A DNA stretch of 64,000 nt from Pseudomonas abieticivorans. Lineage in GTDB: Bacteria > Pseudomonadota > Gammaproteobacteria > Pseudomonadales > Pseudomonadaceae. Position numbers and translations under genes: made by a program. The notes below the pieces were generated by a model that had not been told where the DNA came from, searched no databases, and saw only the letters and a list, made by a program, of their open reading frames with translations. The stretch lies in assembly GCF_023509015.1 (NCBI RefSeq), contig NZ_CP094975.1, forward strand, positions 5,201,501 through 5,265,500, read 5' to 3'. Positions 52,077 to 60,074 of the stretch are shown here, one piece after another (within the stretch, counting starts at the first letter, position 1; each line of letters begins with the position of its first letter).

Positions 52077-54335
52077 ATGAACCGCCCCACCGCCCTTCAC
52101 CCCCGCCTGGACGTTTCCTTAGGCATGGCTGTCGCCACCCTCAGCGGCCTGACCTACGCCGCCGATGAAGTGCCCAACACCCTGCAACTGCAGCAGACCG
52201 TGATCGACGCGGCGCAGGACAATGGCACGCCGTACCAGACCGAGCGGCTGTCGGGCAGCAAATTCACCGAAGCGCTGCGCGACACCCCGCAAAGCATCAG
52301 CGTGGTGCCCAAGCGTGTGCTCCAGGAGCAGAACGCCCAGGACTTGAAAGACGTGTTGCGCAACGTGCCGGGCATCACCTTCAACTCCGGCGAAGGCGGC
52401 GGTGGGGTAGGGGACAGCATCAACATTCGCGGCTTCAATGCCGACGGCAACATCTACCGTGACGGCGTGCGTGACCCGGCCAAGTACACCCACTCCGAAC
52501 TGTTCAACACCGAGCAGGTGGAAGTGCTCAAGGGCTCCAGCAGCTCAGGCTGGGGCGTGGGCGCCATCGGCGGCGCGGTAAACCTGGTGACCAAGACCCC
52601 GGAGCTCAAGGACTTCAACACCCTGGACGTGGGCGTGGGCACTGCCGATTACAAGCGCTCCACCCTGGACATCAACCACACCATCGACGGCCTGGGCGAA
52701 GGCGCGGCGTTTCGCTTGAACGTGGTGGGCTACAAGGGCGGCGTCAACGGCCGTGACTGGATACAACGCGAGCGCAACGGCTTTGCGCCGTCGCTGGCCC
52801 TGGGGCTGGGCACCGACACCCGCTTCACCCTTGCCTACGAATACCTGCACGACAACGGCAACACCGACTACGGCATCCCCACCGTCAACGGCACCCATGG
52901 CAGTGCCCCCCACCGCCTGGCCGGCTGGAACAGTTATTGGGGCTGGCGCAACCTGGACAAGGAAAACAACGAGTCGCACCGCCTGAACCTGAAGTTCGCC
53001 CACGACTTCAATGACACGGTCAGCTTCGATAACCAGTTGACCTACTTCCACCTGGACCACGACTACTTCGTGACCACCCCTGGTGGCACCTACTACGGCC
53101 CCAACAGCCCGGCGCCCGGCGTGCATGCCAACAAGGGCGTGTACCGACGCACCATCAACACCCCGTCGCGCGACCAGACCAACGCCACCTGGAGCGACCA
53201 GAGCAACCTGACCTTCAACTTCGATACCTACGGCATCGGCCACACCCTGGTCACGGGCGTGGAGTACAGCAAGCAAACCCTGCAATCGAACATCGGCAAA
53301 CTCACCGCCGCCGACGCCACGCAGATGAACAACCTGACCTCGGCCAGCAACACCTGGTCCAAGTACCCGTACTCGGCCGACACCTACACCAGCTCCGAGA
53401 TCGCTGCCGAGCAGGTCGACAAGGCCTTCTACGTACTCGACACCCTGAAGTTCGACGAGCACTGGCAACTGCACTTGGCCGGTCGCCAGGACCACTACGA
53501 GTCGCGTGTCACCGGCAACTATTCGCGCAGCAGCCAAACCGCCGCCTGGGTGGACGGCGGCAATTCGTCGGCCTCGGAAAAGATCAACAGCGTGCACACC
53601 GCGCTGGTCTACAAGCCGGTCGAGAACGGCAGTATTTACCTGAGCTACGCCAACGCCCGCCAACCCAACAGCCTGACCGCCATTGCCCAGACCGGCAGCA
53701 ATACCGGCGACAGTACCCAGCGCGGCAAGACCTACGAACTGGGCACCAAGTGGGACCTGTTCGACGAGAATCTGAGCCTGACCGCCGCCCTGTACGAAAC
53801 CAAGCGCAGCCTGACCTACACCGACGACGACACCGGCGCCACCCTCGACGTGGGCGGTGAGCAACGCGTGCGTGGCCTGGAGTTGGGCGTGGCCGGCAAC
53901 ATCACCGAGCACTGGTCGATCTACGCAGGCTACGCCTTCCAGGACAGCAAGACGCTTAAGGCCGCCAACGAAGGCTCTGACGATGGCGTCGGCATCGCCA
54001 ACACGCCCAAGCACACCTTAAGCGTCTGGAACACCTGGAAGCTGCCGGGCGACAACAGCCTCAGCTACGGCGTGCGGTACGTCGACACCGTGGACATCTA
54101 CCAAGGCACCGGCACCGGCGCCGACTCGGTCACCAGTTCCGCCACCAAGACCACCGTGCCCGACTACGTGGTGCATGACATGGCCTTCACCCACGCGATC
54201 AACCGCGACATGGACGTGCGCCTGAACATCACCAACCTGTTCAACAAGCACTATTGGAGCGAGTACAACGGCCGAGGCTATGGCCTACCGGGTGACGGCC
54301 GCGGTGCCACCGTCACTGGCGAGTACCGCTTCTGA
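52077..54335 (+). CDS. TonB-dependent siderophore receptor, Fiu/PiuA-like
   Basis: A 752-aa outer-membrane receptor. Signal peptide to about residue 28 (TLSGLTYAADE). The plug domain has LRDTPQSISVVPKRVLQEQN, LKDVLRNVPGITFNSGEGGG, INIRGFNADGNIYRDGVRDP and VEVLKGSSSSGWGVGAIGGA. The 22-strand barrel ends in GEYRF, the expected terminal Phe. The plug is most like the Fiu/PiuA group that takes up iron-catecholates. ATG 52077 is used; an earlier frame start has no ribosome site. A Sel1-repeat gene overlaps its stop codon, as seen near piuA in other Pseudomonas (recalled). Confidence 0.88.
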   Translation: MNRPTALHPRLDVSLGMAVATLSGLTYAADEVPNTLQLQQTVIDAAQDNGTPYQTERLSGSKFTEALRDTPQSISVVPKRVLQEQNAQDLKDVLRNVPGITFNSGEGGGGVGDSINIRGFNADGNIYRDGVRDPAKYTHSELFNTEQVEVLKGSSSSGWGVGAIGGAVNLVTKTPELKDFNTLDVGVGTADYKRSTLDINHTIDGLGEGAAFRLNVVGYKGGVNGRDWIQRERNGFAPSLALGLGTDTRFTLAYEYLHDNGNTDYGIPTVNGTHGSAPHRLAGWNSYWGWRNLDKENNESHRLNLKFAHDFNDTVSFDNQLTYFHLDHDYFVTTPGGTYYGPNSPAPGVHANKGVYRRTINTPSRDQTNATWSDQSNLTFNFDTYGIGHTLVTGVEYSKQTLQSNIGKLTAADATQMNNLTSASNTWSKYPYSADTYTSSEIAAEQVDKAFYVLDTLKFDEHWQLHLAGRQDHYESRVTGNYSRSSQTAAWVDGGNSSASEKINSVHTALVYKPVENGSIYLSYANARQPNSLTAIAQTGSNTGDSTQRGKTYELGTKWDLFDENLSLTAALYETKRSLTYTDDDTGATLDVGGEQRVRGLELGVAGNITEHWSIYAGYAFQDSKTLKAANEGSDDGVGIANTPKHTLSVWNTWKLPGDNSLSYGVRYVDTVDIYQGTGTGADSVTSSATKTTVPDYVVHDMAFTHAINRDMDVRLNITNLFNKHYWSEYNGRGYGLPGDGRGATVTGEYRF

Positions 54336-55051
54336 TGTTGGCCGATCCCGTCCTGCGCCTGGGCGTGCAGGGCCGTGGCGCCGTGGCCCGGTTGTTGTTG
54401 GACCAGGCGGCTGCCGGCAACCTGGAGGCCCAGGCGCGGCTGGGCCAGGCGCTGCTCGACGGCCACGGCATTGGCCAGGATGCGGCGCTGGCCCTGCGCT
54501 GGTTTCGCATCGCCGCCAGTGCCGGCCACCTGGGTGCCTTGAACATGGTGGGCCGTTGCCTGGAACTGGGCTGGGGCTGCGCCCCCGACTTGCCAGGCGC
54601 CGCACGCCATTACCAGGCGGCCGCCGAACGCAGCCTTGATTGGGGCCAGTACAACTACGCCAACCTGCTCAGCCAGGGCCGCGGCGTTAACAAGAACATG
54701 CCCCAGGCCCTGGCGTGGTACCAGCGTGCCGCCGACAGCGGGCATGCCAAGGCGATGAACCTGGTGGGGCGTTTTCACGAAGAGGGCTGGGTGGTGCCGC
54801 AGAACCTGGCGGTGGCCTTCGAGTGGTTCCAGCGCGCGGCCCTGGCGGGTGACTTTCGTGGCCAGTGCAGCTACGCAACGATGCTGATCGGCCAAGGGCG
54901 GCGCGAAGAGGCGGTGCAGTGGCTGACCCGCGCCACGCGCACGGCGACTCCAGCCTTTTTGCAAACGATTCGCCAGGCTGTACACAGGTTGGATTGGCTG
55001 GGGTACGGGCCGGTATTGCGGGCTATCGATCAGCGTTTGTCGCAGGTTTGA
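54335..55051 (+). CDS. Sel1-repeat protein
   Basis: A 238-aa helical-repeat protein with four to five Sel1 repeats of about 36 residues: AQARLGQALLDGHGIGQDAA, ALNMVGRCLELGWGCAPDLP, QYNYANLLSQGRGVNKNMPQ, AMNLVGRFHEEGWVVPQNLA. It starts in TGATG at the receptor stop, so it is coupled to the receptor. Sel1 proteins act as scaffolds; the partner is unknown. The PiuC-type dioxygenase that often accompanies this pair is absent. Confidence 0.88.
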   Translation: MLADPVLRLGVQGRGAVARLLLDQAAAGNLEAQARLGQALLDGHGIGQDAALALRWFRIAASAGHLGALNMVGRCLELGWGCAPDLPGAARHYQAAAERSLDWGQYNYANLLSQGRGVNKNMPQALAWYQRAADSGHAKAMNLVGRFHEEGWVVPQNLAVAFEWFQRAALAGDFRGQCSYATMLIGQGRREEAVQWLTRATRTATPAFLQTIRQAVHRLDWLGYGPVLRAIDQRLSQV

Positions 55052-55155
55052 TCGCCACTGTGACGGTGGGCGACGGGAAATTTGAAATAAACCAAGCACT
55101 TGGAATTTGCCGCTACCTATCCGATAGGAATCAGGTACGGCCTGTCAGGCAAGCC

Positions 55156-55179
55156 TTGCCCCGACGAACGCCGGGGCAA
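55156..55179. terminator. Hairpin between the Sel1 and DUF6555 genes
   Basis: TTGCCCCG, loop ACGAACGC, CGGGGCAA, in the gap between convergent genes (Sel1 on plus, DUF6555 on minus). Confidence 0.65.
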
Positions 55180-55185
55180 AAGGTT

Positions 55186-55449
55186 TCACGTTGCAGCCGT
55201 GCCCTCCGAGCGCAGCGCTGGCGGCGGCGCCCCGGTCAAGCGCCATCGCACCTCGGTAATGCCATAGCGCTCGGCCATGGGTTTGCTCACTTGCTTGATT
55301 TTCTGCCGGCCAAATTTCGGGATGATCCCCACCCCTGCATCACAACTTGCCCAATGCCACGCCTCGGCATTGTTCATCGCATCCGATCGAATCACGAATG
55401 ATTTTGGCTCGCCGTGTAGCAAGTACTCGATAACGTAAAGCTGCGCCAT
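55186..55449 (-). CDS. DUF6555 family small protein
   Basis: An 87-aa protein starting MAQLYVIEYLLHGEPKSFVI, with IRSDAMNNAEAWHWASCDAG and IPKFGRQKIKQVSKPMAERY, the pattern of a Pseudomonas-restricted family of unknown function. GGGAGG lies six bases before the ATG, an excellent ribosome site. No signal or membrane segment. Confidence 0.75.
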   Translation of the reverse strand: MAQLYVIEYLLHGEPKSFVIRSDAMNNAEAWHWASCDAGVGIIPKFGRQKIKQVSKPMAERYGITEVRWRLTGAPPPALRSEGTAAT

Positions 55450-55612
55450 AGCGACCTCCCTTTTTTACATAAAAGGTTGATTGAGGCCGCGCTGAAAAAT
55501 TCAAAAAACTTCCCTGGCCGCTGTGTATGGCTTTTCATTCGGTCAGGCCACGTGGTTGTAGAGCCTCGTCAGATGCAGGCGTTGGGTCTTGGTAAGGTAA
55601 TTGAAGGGGGAC

Positions 55613-55985
55613 GTTTTTCGCGGATAAATCCGCTCCTACCGGCCTACCCGTCACCCCGTAGGAGCGGATTGATCCGCGAAAGCTGCGACGCGGTATGCCT
55701 GATGCACCCCGGCGGCCTTTTCGCGGATAAATCCGCTCCTACCGGCACCCGTCACCCCGTAGGAGCGGATTTATCCGCGAAAGCTGCGACGCGGTATGCC
55801 TGATGCACCCCGGCGACCTTTTCGCGGATAAATCCGCTCCTACCGGCACCCGTCACCCCGTAGGAGCGGATTTATCCGCGAAGGCCGCGACGCGGTATGC
55901 CTGATGCACCGCGGCGGCCTTTTCGCGGATGAATCCGCTCCTACCGGCACCCGTCACCCCGTAGGAGCGGATTTATCCGCGAAAA
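55613..55985 (+). repeat. Tandem REPIN array with exact 101-bp period
   Basis: The left arm GTAGGAGCGGAT begins at 55658, 55759, 55860 and 55961, exactly 101 bp apart. Each full unit is left REP, a spacer of about 40 bp (GCTGCGACGCGGTATGCCTG...), inverted REP (CGCGGATAAATCCGCTCCTA) and a linker GGCACCCGTCACCCC. Units 1 and 2 differ at two bases; unit 3 has a few more. A partial unit precedes (55613-55657) and another follows (55961-55985). An open frame running through it is an artefact of the repeat. Nothing else is seen in 55450-56017. Confidence 0.9.
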
Positions 55986-56017
55986 GAACGACGCGCTCTA
56001 TCAGATCAAACCCAGGT

Positions 56018-56818
56018 CTAACGAAAGAACTCCCCCGGCGTTTCGCCAAACTGCTGGCGAAACGCGGCAATAAACGCCGAAGTCGAGTCATACCCGCAGG
56101 CCAATGCCACGTCGGTCACCCGCGCGCCCTGTTCCAGCGGCGTCAGTGCCCCCAGCAGGCGCAGGCGCTGGCGCCAAGCGCGGAAGGTCAGGCCGGTGTC
56201 GCGCAGGAACAGCCGGCTGAGGGTTTTTTCGGTCACCCCCAGCACCTCGCTCCAGTGGCCCAAGGTGGTTGCCTGCTCGGGGTGTTGCTGCAGGCTGCGG
56301 TAGATTTGCTGCAAGCGGGCGTCCTGGGGCAGGGGCAGCATCAGGTCGATCTGTGGCGCGGCGGCCAATTGGTCGAGTAGCACCTGGGCCAGGCGCCCGT
56401 GGGCGCTGCCCTCGTCGTATTCGACCGGGATCAGGCTGAACGCCCGTATCAACTCGCGCAGCAAGTCGCTCACGCCCAGCACATGGCAGCGCGGCTGCGC
56501 CCAACCGGTCACGCTGCAATCAAGGTACAGGCTGCGCATCTCGGTGCGTGGCGAGCTGAACACCCGGTGCGGCATGCCCGCCGGGATCCATACCGCGCGT
56601 TCCGGCGGGGCGACGAAGCGCCCGGCGCTGGTCTGCACTTCCAGCACGCCTTGCACCGCGTATGACAGTTGCACCCAGGGGTGGCTGTGGCGACGGGTCA
56701 GCGCGCGATTGGGCAGCGATTCGGTGCGCCCGTACACCGGGCGTGGCAGGCTGGGAAGCCCAGGGACGCTGCGCCTGATACTCTTGTCATGTCCTTTAGG
56801 CGGCATCTGCTGGCTCAT
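56018..56818 (-). CDS. AraC-family regulator with N-terminal cupin domain
   Basis: A 266-aa regulator. The N-terminal cupin-like effector domain has HSHPWVQLSYAVQGVLEVQT and WIPAGMPHRVFSSPRTEMRS. The C-terminal double helix-turn-helix has LGVTEKTLSRLFLRDTGLTF and VTDVALACGYDSTSAFIAAF, with FGETPGEFFR as the usual ending. Start at 56818 (MSQQMPPKGHDKS) is preferred to the longer frame to 56887. It is divergent from the transporter at 56893, its likely target; AraC genes of this kind often control an adjacent exporter or importer. Confidence 0.87.
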   Translation of the reverse strand: MSQQMPPKGHDKSIRRSVPGLPSLPRPVYGRTESLPNRALTRRHSHPWVQLSYAVQGVLEVQTSAGRFVAPPERAVWIPAGMPHRVFSSPRTEMRSLYLDCSVTGWAQPRCHVLGVSDLLRELIRAFSLIPVEYDEGSAHGRLAQVLLDQLAAAPQIDLMLPLPQDARLQQIYRSLQQHPEQATTLGHWSEVLGVTEKTLSRLFLRDTGLTFRAWRQRLRLLGALTPLEQGARVTDVALACGYDSTSAFIAAFRQQFGETPGEFFR

Positions 56819-56892
56819 TGGCGTTAGTCGGTAATCGACAGGCACGTTAAAGTCGTCTTCATGTTCTTGGCAACCCCCGGATATCAATACCG

Positions 56893-57891
56893 ATGAAGCG
56901 CCCTCGTTTTTTACCCGACAACTTCACCCTGACCCTGGTCAGCGTGGTGATCATCGCCAGCTTCCTGCCCGCCAGTGGCCAGGTCGCGGTCGGTTTCAGC
57001 TGGCTGACCAACCTGGCCATTGCCCTGCTGTTTTTCTTGCACGGCGCCAAGCTGTCGCGCGAGTCGATCATCGCCGGTGCTGGCCACTGGCGCCTGCACC
57101 TGCTGGTGTTCAGCCTGACCTTCATCCTGTTCCCGTTGCTGGGCCTGGCGCTCAAGCCGGTGCTGTCGCCGTTGATCGGCAAAGACCTGTACATGGGCAT
57201 GCTGTACCTGTGCGCCTTGCCGGCCACGGTGCAGTCGGCGATTGCCTTCACCTCCCTGGCACGCGGCAACATCCCGGCGGCGATTTGCAGCGCGGCGGCT
57301 TCCAGCCTGTTCGGGATCTTCCTGACGCCGTTGCTGGTGACCCTGCTGTTGAACGTGCACGGCGAGGGCAGCAACACCCTGGATGCGATCCTGAAAATCA
57401 GCGTGCAACTGCTACTGCCGTTTATCGTCGGGCAGATCGCGCGGCGCTGGATCGGCGCCTGGGTAGGCCGCAACAAAAACTGGCTGAAGTTCGTCGACCA
57501 AGGCTCGATCCTGCTAGTGGTCTACAGCGCGTTCAGCGAGGCGGTCAACGAAGGCATCTGGCACAAAATCCCGCTGTGGGACCTGGGCGGCCTGGTGGTG
57601 GTGTGCTGCATCCTGCTGGCGTTGGTGCTGGCGGCCTCCACTCTGTTGGGCAAGCTGTTCGGCTTCAGCCAGGAAGACCGTATTACCATCCTGTTTTGCG
57701 GCTCTAAAAAGAGCCTGGCCACCGGCGTGCCGATGGCGCAGGTGCTGTTCGCCGGCAGCACCATCGGCGTGTTGATCCTGCCGCTGATGCTGTTCCACCA
57801 GATCCAGTTGATGGTCTGCGCGGTGCTGGCCCAGCGCTATGCCAAACGCCAGGAATCGGTGCCTGAGTTGATGGCCCAGGTTGATCCCTGA
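56893..57891 (+). CDS. Bile acid:sodium symporter family transporter (YfeH/SLC10A7-like)
   Basis: A 332-aa inner-membrane protein with about ten hydrophobic helices. Family features include LTNLAIALLFFLHGAKLSRE near 38, LPATVQSAIAFTSLARGNIP, and ITILFCGSKKSLATGVPMAQ with the conserved GSKKS. Substrate unknown for this branch; divergent AraC regulator suggests inducible use. ATG 56893 has no strong ribosome site. Confidence 0.85.
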   Translation: MKRPRFLPDNFTLTLVSVVIIASFLPASGQVAVGFSWLTNLAIALLFFLHGAKLSRESIIAGAGHWRLHLLVFSLTFILFPLLGLALKPVLSPLIGKDLYMGMLYLCALPATVQSAIAFTSLARGNIPAAICSAAASSLFGIFLTPLLVTLLLNVHGEGSNTLDAILKISVQLLLPFIVGQIARRWIGAWVGRNKNWLKFVDQGSILLVVYSAFSEAVNEGIWHKIPLWDLGGLVVVCCILLALVLAASTLLGKLFGFSQEDRITILFCGSKKSLATGVPMAQVLFAGSTIGVLILPLMLFHQIQLMVCAVLAQRYAKRQESVPELMAQVDP

Positions 57892-57915
57892 TCAAACCAA
57901 CGGCGGCGGGGTGCG

Positions 57916-58134
57916 TCAGTTGCCGTCGGCGACCTTGCGCTCGATCTCGGCGGTCTTGCGATTGAGTGCCTCAGCGTCCTGCTCCTTGGTGCGGGTGGAG
58001 GAGGGGGTGATCACTTCGTCCACCGCCTTGGTGTCATCGTCGGCGTCCTGCAGGTCCCGTTGCACCACGTTGACAGGCTTACCCGAGGTGTCGGTGGGTG
58101 GGTTGTTTTCGGCGTCGCGGTCTTGATTGCTCAT
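57916..58134 (-). CDS. Small acidic hydrophilic protein, unknown
   Basis: A 72-aa protein rich in D, E, K, T and N (MSNQDRDAENNPPTDTSGKP ... NRKTAEIERKVADGN), without Cys, signal or membrane segment; largely disordered with a short C-terminal helix. GAGGA lies before the ATG. Convergent with the transporter gene. Function not recognised. Confidence 0.6.
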   Translation of the reverse strand: MSNQDRDAENNPPTDTSGKPVNVVQRDLQDADDDTKAVDEVITPSSTRTKEQDAEALNRKTAEIERKVADGN

Positions 58135-58219
58135 GGTGTGATCCTCAAGGGGTGTATGGATTGGAGGAGGGGATTGGCCGGGAGTTCGAGAATTTTGCGC
58201 ACGGCCAACGACCGCCCGG

Positions 58220-59746
58220 TCATCGATGCACCGCTTTTATCATCGCCAGGGCCAGGGGCACGGTCAGCGCGCGTTTCATTTTTTGCGCCAACACCGCCAT
58301 GGCGCGTGACTCGTCGCGGGCCACCACCGACACCACCTGTTCGCCCTCGCACAGCAGGGCGATGAAGGCGCCGTGCTCCGGCTCGCCGTGGTAAACGATG
58401 CGGCTCCAACCCGTGGCGTGGCCGAGCACTTCAAGGTTCTGGCCGTAGTGGTACGTCCAGAAAAACGGCACGTCGGCGTAGCGGTGTCGCTCGCCCAGCA
58501 TGTTCAAGGCGGCCAGCACGCCATGCTGCTGGGCCACGCGCCAGTGCTCGATACGCACCGGTTTGCCAGCCAGCGGGAAGGTCACGATGTCGCCTGCGGC
58601 CCACAGCCCTTCGGCGGCGCGCAAATGGGCGTCGACGTTGACCGAGCCGTCTTCAGCCAAGCGCAGGGACTGCACGCAGGCGGTGGCCGGCTTGACGCCC
58701 GTGCCAAACAGCACCAGGTCGGCCGCAAGCACAGTGCCGTCGTCCAGGTGCACGGCGTGCACGTGGTCATTGCCGGCAAGGCGTACGGGCTCGCAAGGGC
58801 CATGGAATACCACGCCGTGCTGCTGGTGCAACGCCTTGAGTGCCTGGCCGATACGCTCGCCCACTTGGCGCGCCAACGGCACGGCATGGCGCGAGACCAC
58901 GTGCACCTTCAACCCCCGCTCGCTTAAGGCCGAGGCCGCTTCAAGGCCGATGAAGCTGTCCCCAACGATCACCGCCGTGGAGCCGGGGCTGGCGCCTGCG
59001 AGGATCTTTTCGGCGTCGGCACGTGAGCGCAACACGAAAGTCCCGGGCAGCGTGGCGCCTTCCATGTCCGGTCGCTGGGCGATACCGCCCGTGGCCAGCA
59101 GGGCCGCGTCATAGGTCAGTGCCTGGCCGTCGTTCAGGTGCAGGGTGCGGGCCTGGATGTCGATGGCTTTCACCTCGGCCTGCTGGATGTGCGCGGCTTG
59201 GCGCGCGTCCTCGTCCAACAGCGGCGGGACCTCGTGGGGTGGCAGCTGCCCGGCGATCACGAATTTGCTCAATGCGGTGCGGTCGTAGGCCGGCTGCGGT
59301 TCGCGGTCCAGCCACACCAGCCGTCCGGCGAAGCCTTGCCTGTGCAAGGTGGCCACGGCCGCCGTACCCGCGGCGCCCGCGCCAATCACCACCAGGCAGC
59401 GTTTGTCGGGCCGGGTGGGCGTGGGTCGATTCGCCATGGGCTGGTCGTCCACCCACACCGTATCGCCCACCACGCGGGCTGCATAGCGCTTGAGGTCGAC
59501 CAGGGCGGGCGGCTCGCACACGCGCCCATCGTCTATGGCAAATGCCGCCTTGTGCCAGGGGCAGATCAGAAAGCCCTCGCACACCGCGCCGTCCTCCAGT
59601 GGTGCGCCGGCATGGGGGCAGTCAGCCTGGTAGGCGCTGACCTGTCCCGCCTGGCGCACCAGCACCACGGCCAGGTCACCCAGTTCGAACCGAGTGGCTC
59701 GGTCCTCGGGCAGTTCGTTGAGAGGGGCGACGGCGTGCAGGGTCAT
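58220..59746 (-). CDS. Rieske-domain FAD/NAD oxidoreductase (AIF-like)
   Basis: A 508-aa enzyme. The N-terminal Rieske 2Fe-2S domain (1-105) has CPHAG and CPWHKAAF as cluster ligands. The reductase part follows: LVVIGAGAAGTAAVATLH (FAD), ALLATGGIAQRPD, STAVIVGDSFIGLEAASALS (NADH) and ADLVLFGTGVKPATACV with LWAAGDIVTFPL. A C-terminal reductase domain carries WRVAQQHGVLAALNMLG. It resembles apoptosis-inducing-factor-like ferredoxin reductases. Start at 59746 follows GGAGGAG. Redox partner unknown. Confidence 0.88.
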   Translation of the reverse strand: MTLHAVAPLNELPEDRATRFELGDLAVVLVRQAGQVSAYQADCPHAGAPLEDGAVCEGFLICPWHKAAFAIDDGRVCEPPALVDLKRYAARVVGDTVWVDDQPMANRPTPTRPDKRCLVVIGAGAAGTAAVATLHRQGFAGRLVWLDREPQPAYDRTALSKFVIAGQLPPHEVPPLLDEDARQAAHIQQAEVKAIDIQARTLHLNDGQALTYDAALLATGGIAQRPDMEGATLPGTFVLRSRADAEKILAGASPGSTAVIVGDSFIGLEAASALSERGLKVHVVSRHAVPLARQVGERIGQALKALHQQHGVVFHGPCEPVRLAGNDHVHAVHLDDGTVLAADLVLFGTGVKPATACVQSLRLAEDGSVNVDAHLRAAEGLWAAGDIVTFPLAGKPVRIEHWRVAQQHGVLAALNMLGERHRYADVPFFWTYHYGQNLEVLGHATGWSRIVYHGEPEHGAFIALLCEGEQVVSVVARDESRAMAVLAQKMKRALTVPLALAMIKAVHR

Positions 59747-60074
59747 GATCGTTCTCCTCCATGGGGCTGCGCTTTACAGGTATGGAGGTGGAGTGCGGTT
59801 TGGGGGTTCAATCTTTTCCGTCGCCGGGCCCAGATATTCCGGTGCTCATTGAATTCAAGACCGAACCCGATGTCCCAGCTTTGCCACCTCCCATACAGCT
59901 TGCCCATTCAGGTATTGGCTAGTAAATCAGTGCACTTAAATCGGTACACTGAGAGCGCCCCCGCGAGCGAATTTCGGTCGCCCTTGGCCGCATTCGGATT
60001 TACTATGAAAAGTCATCTACACCGCGTGCTGTGCAGCAGTTCGCCGATCTCTCTTTGCTGCCTCAAGGAAAACC
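59747..60074. promoter_or_regulatory. Divergent intergenic region with inverted repeat
   Basis: A 328-bp gap between the Rieske oxidoreductase and the hybrid kinase gene. It contains TCAGTG at 59927 and its inverse CACTGA at 59947-59952 (14-bp spacer), a possible regulator site or hairpin. No small gene is supported. Confidence 0.3.

Noticed and set aside
55477..55803. A 108-codon open frame over the REPIN array
   Set aside because: It translates the repeat itself (LFADKSAPTG, VGADLSAKAA) with no ribosome site or homology beyond the repeat.
55613..55985. Regular repeats that could suggest a CRISPR array
   Set aside because: The spacers are nearly identical, the unit is a REP hairpin pair of a family found at two other places in the window, and there are no cas genes.
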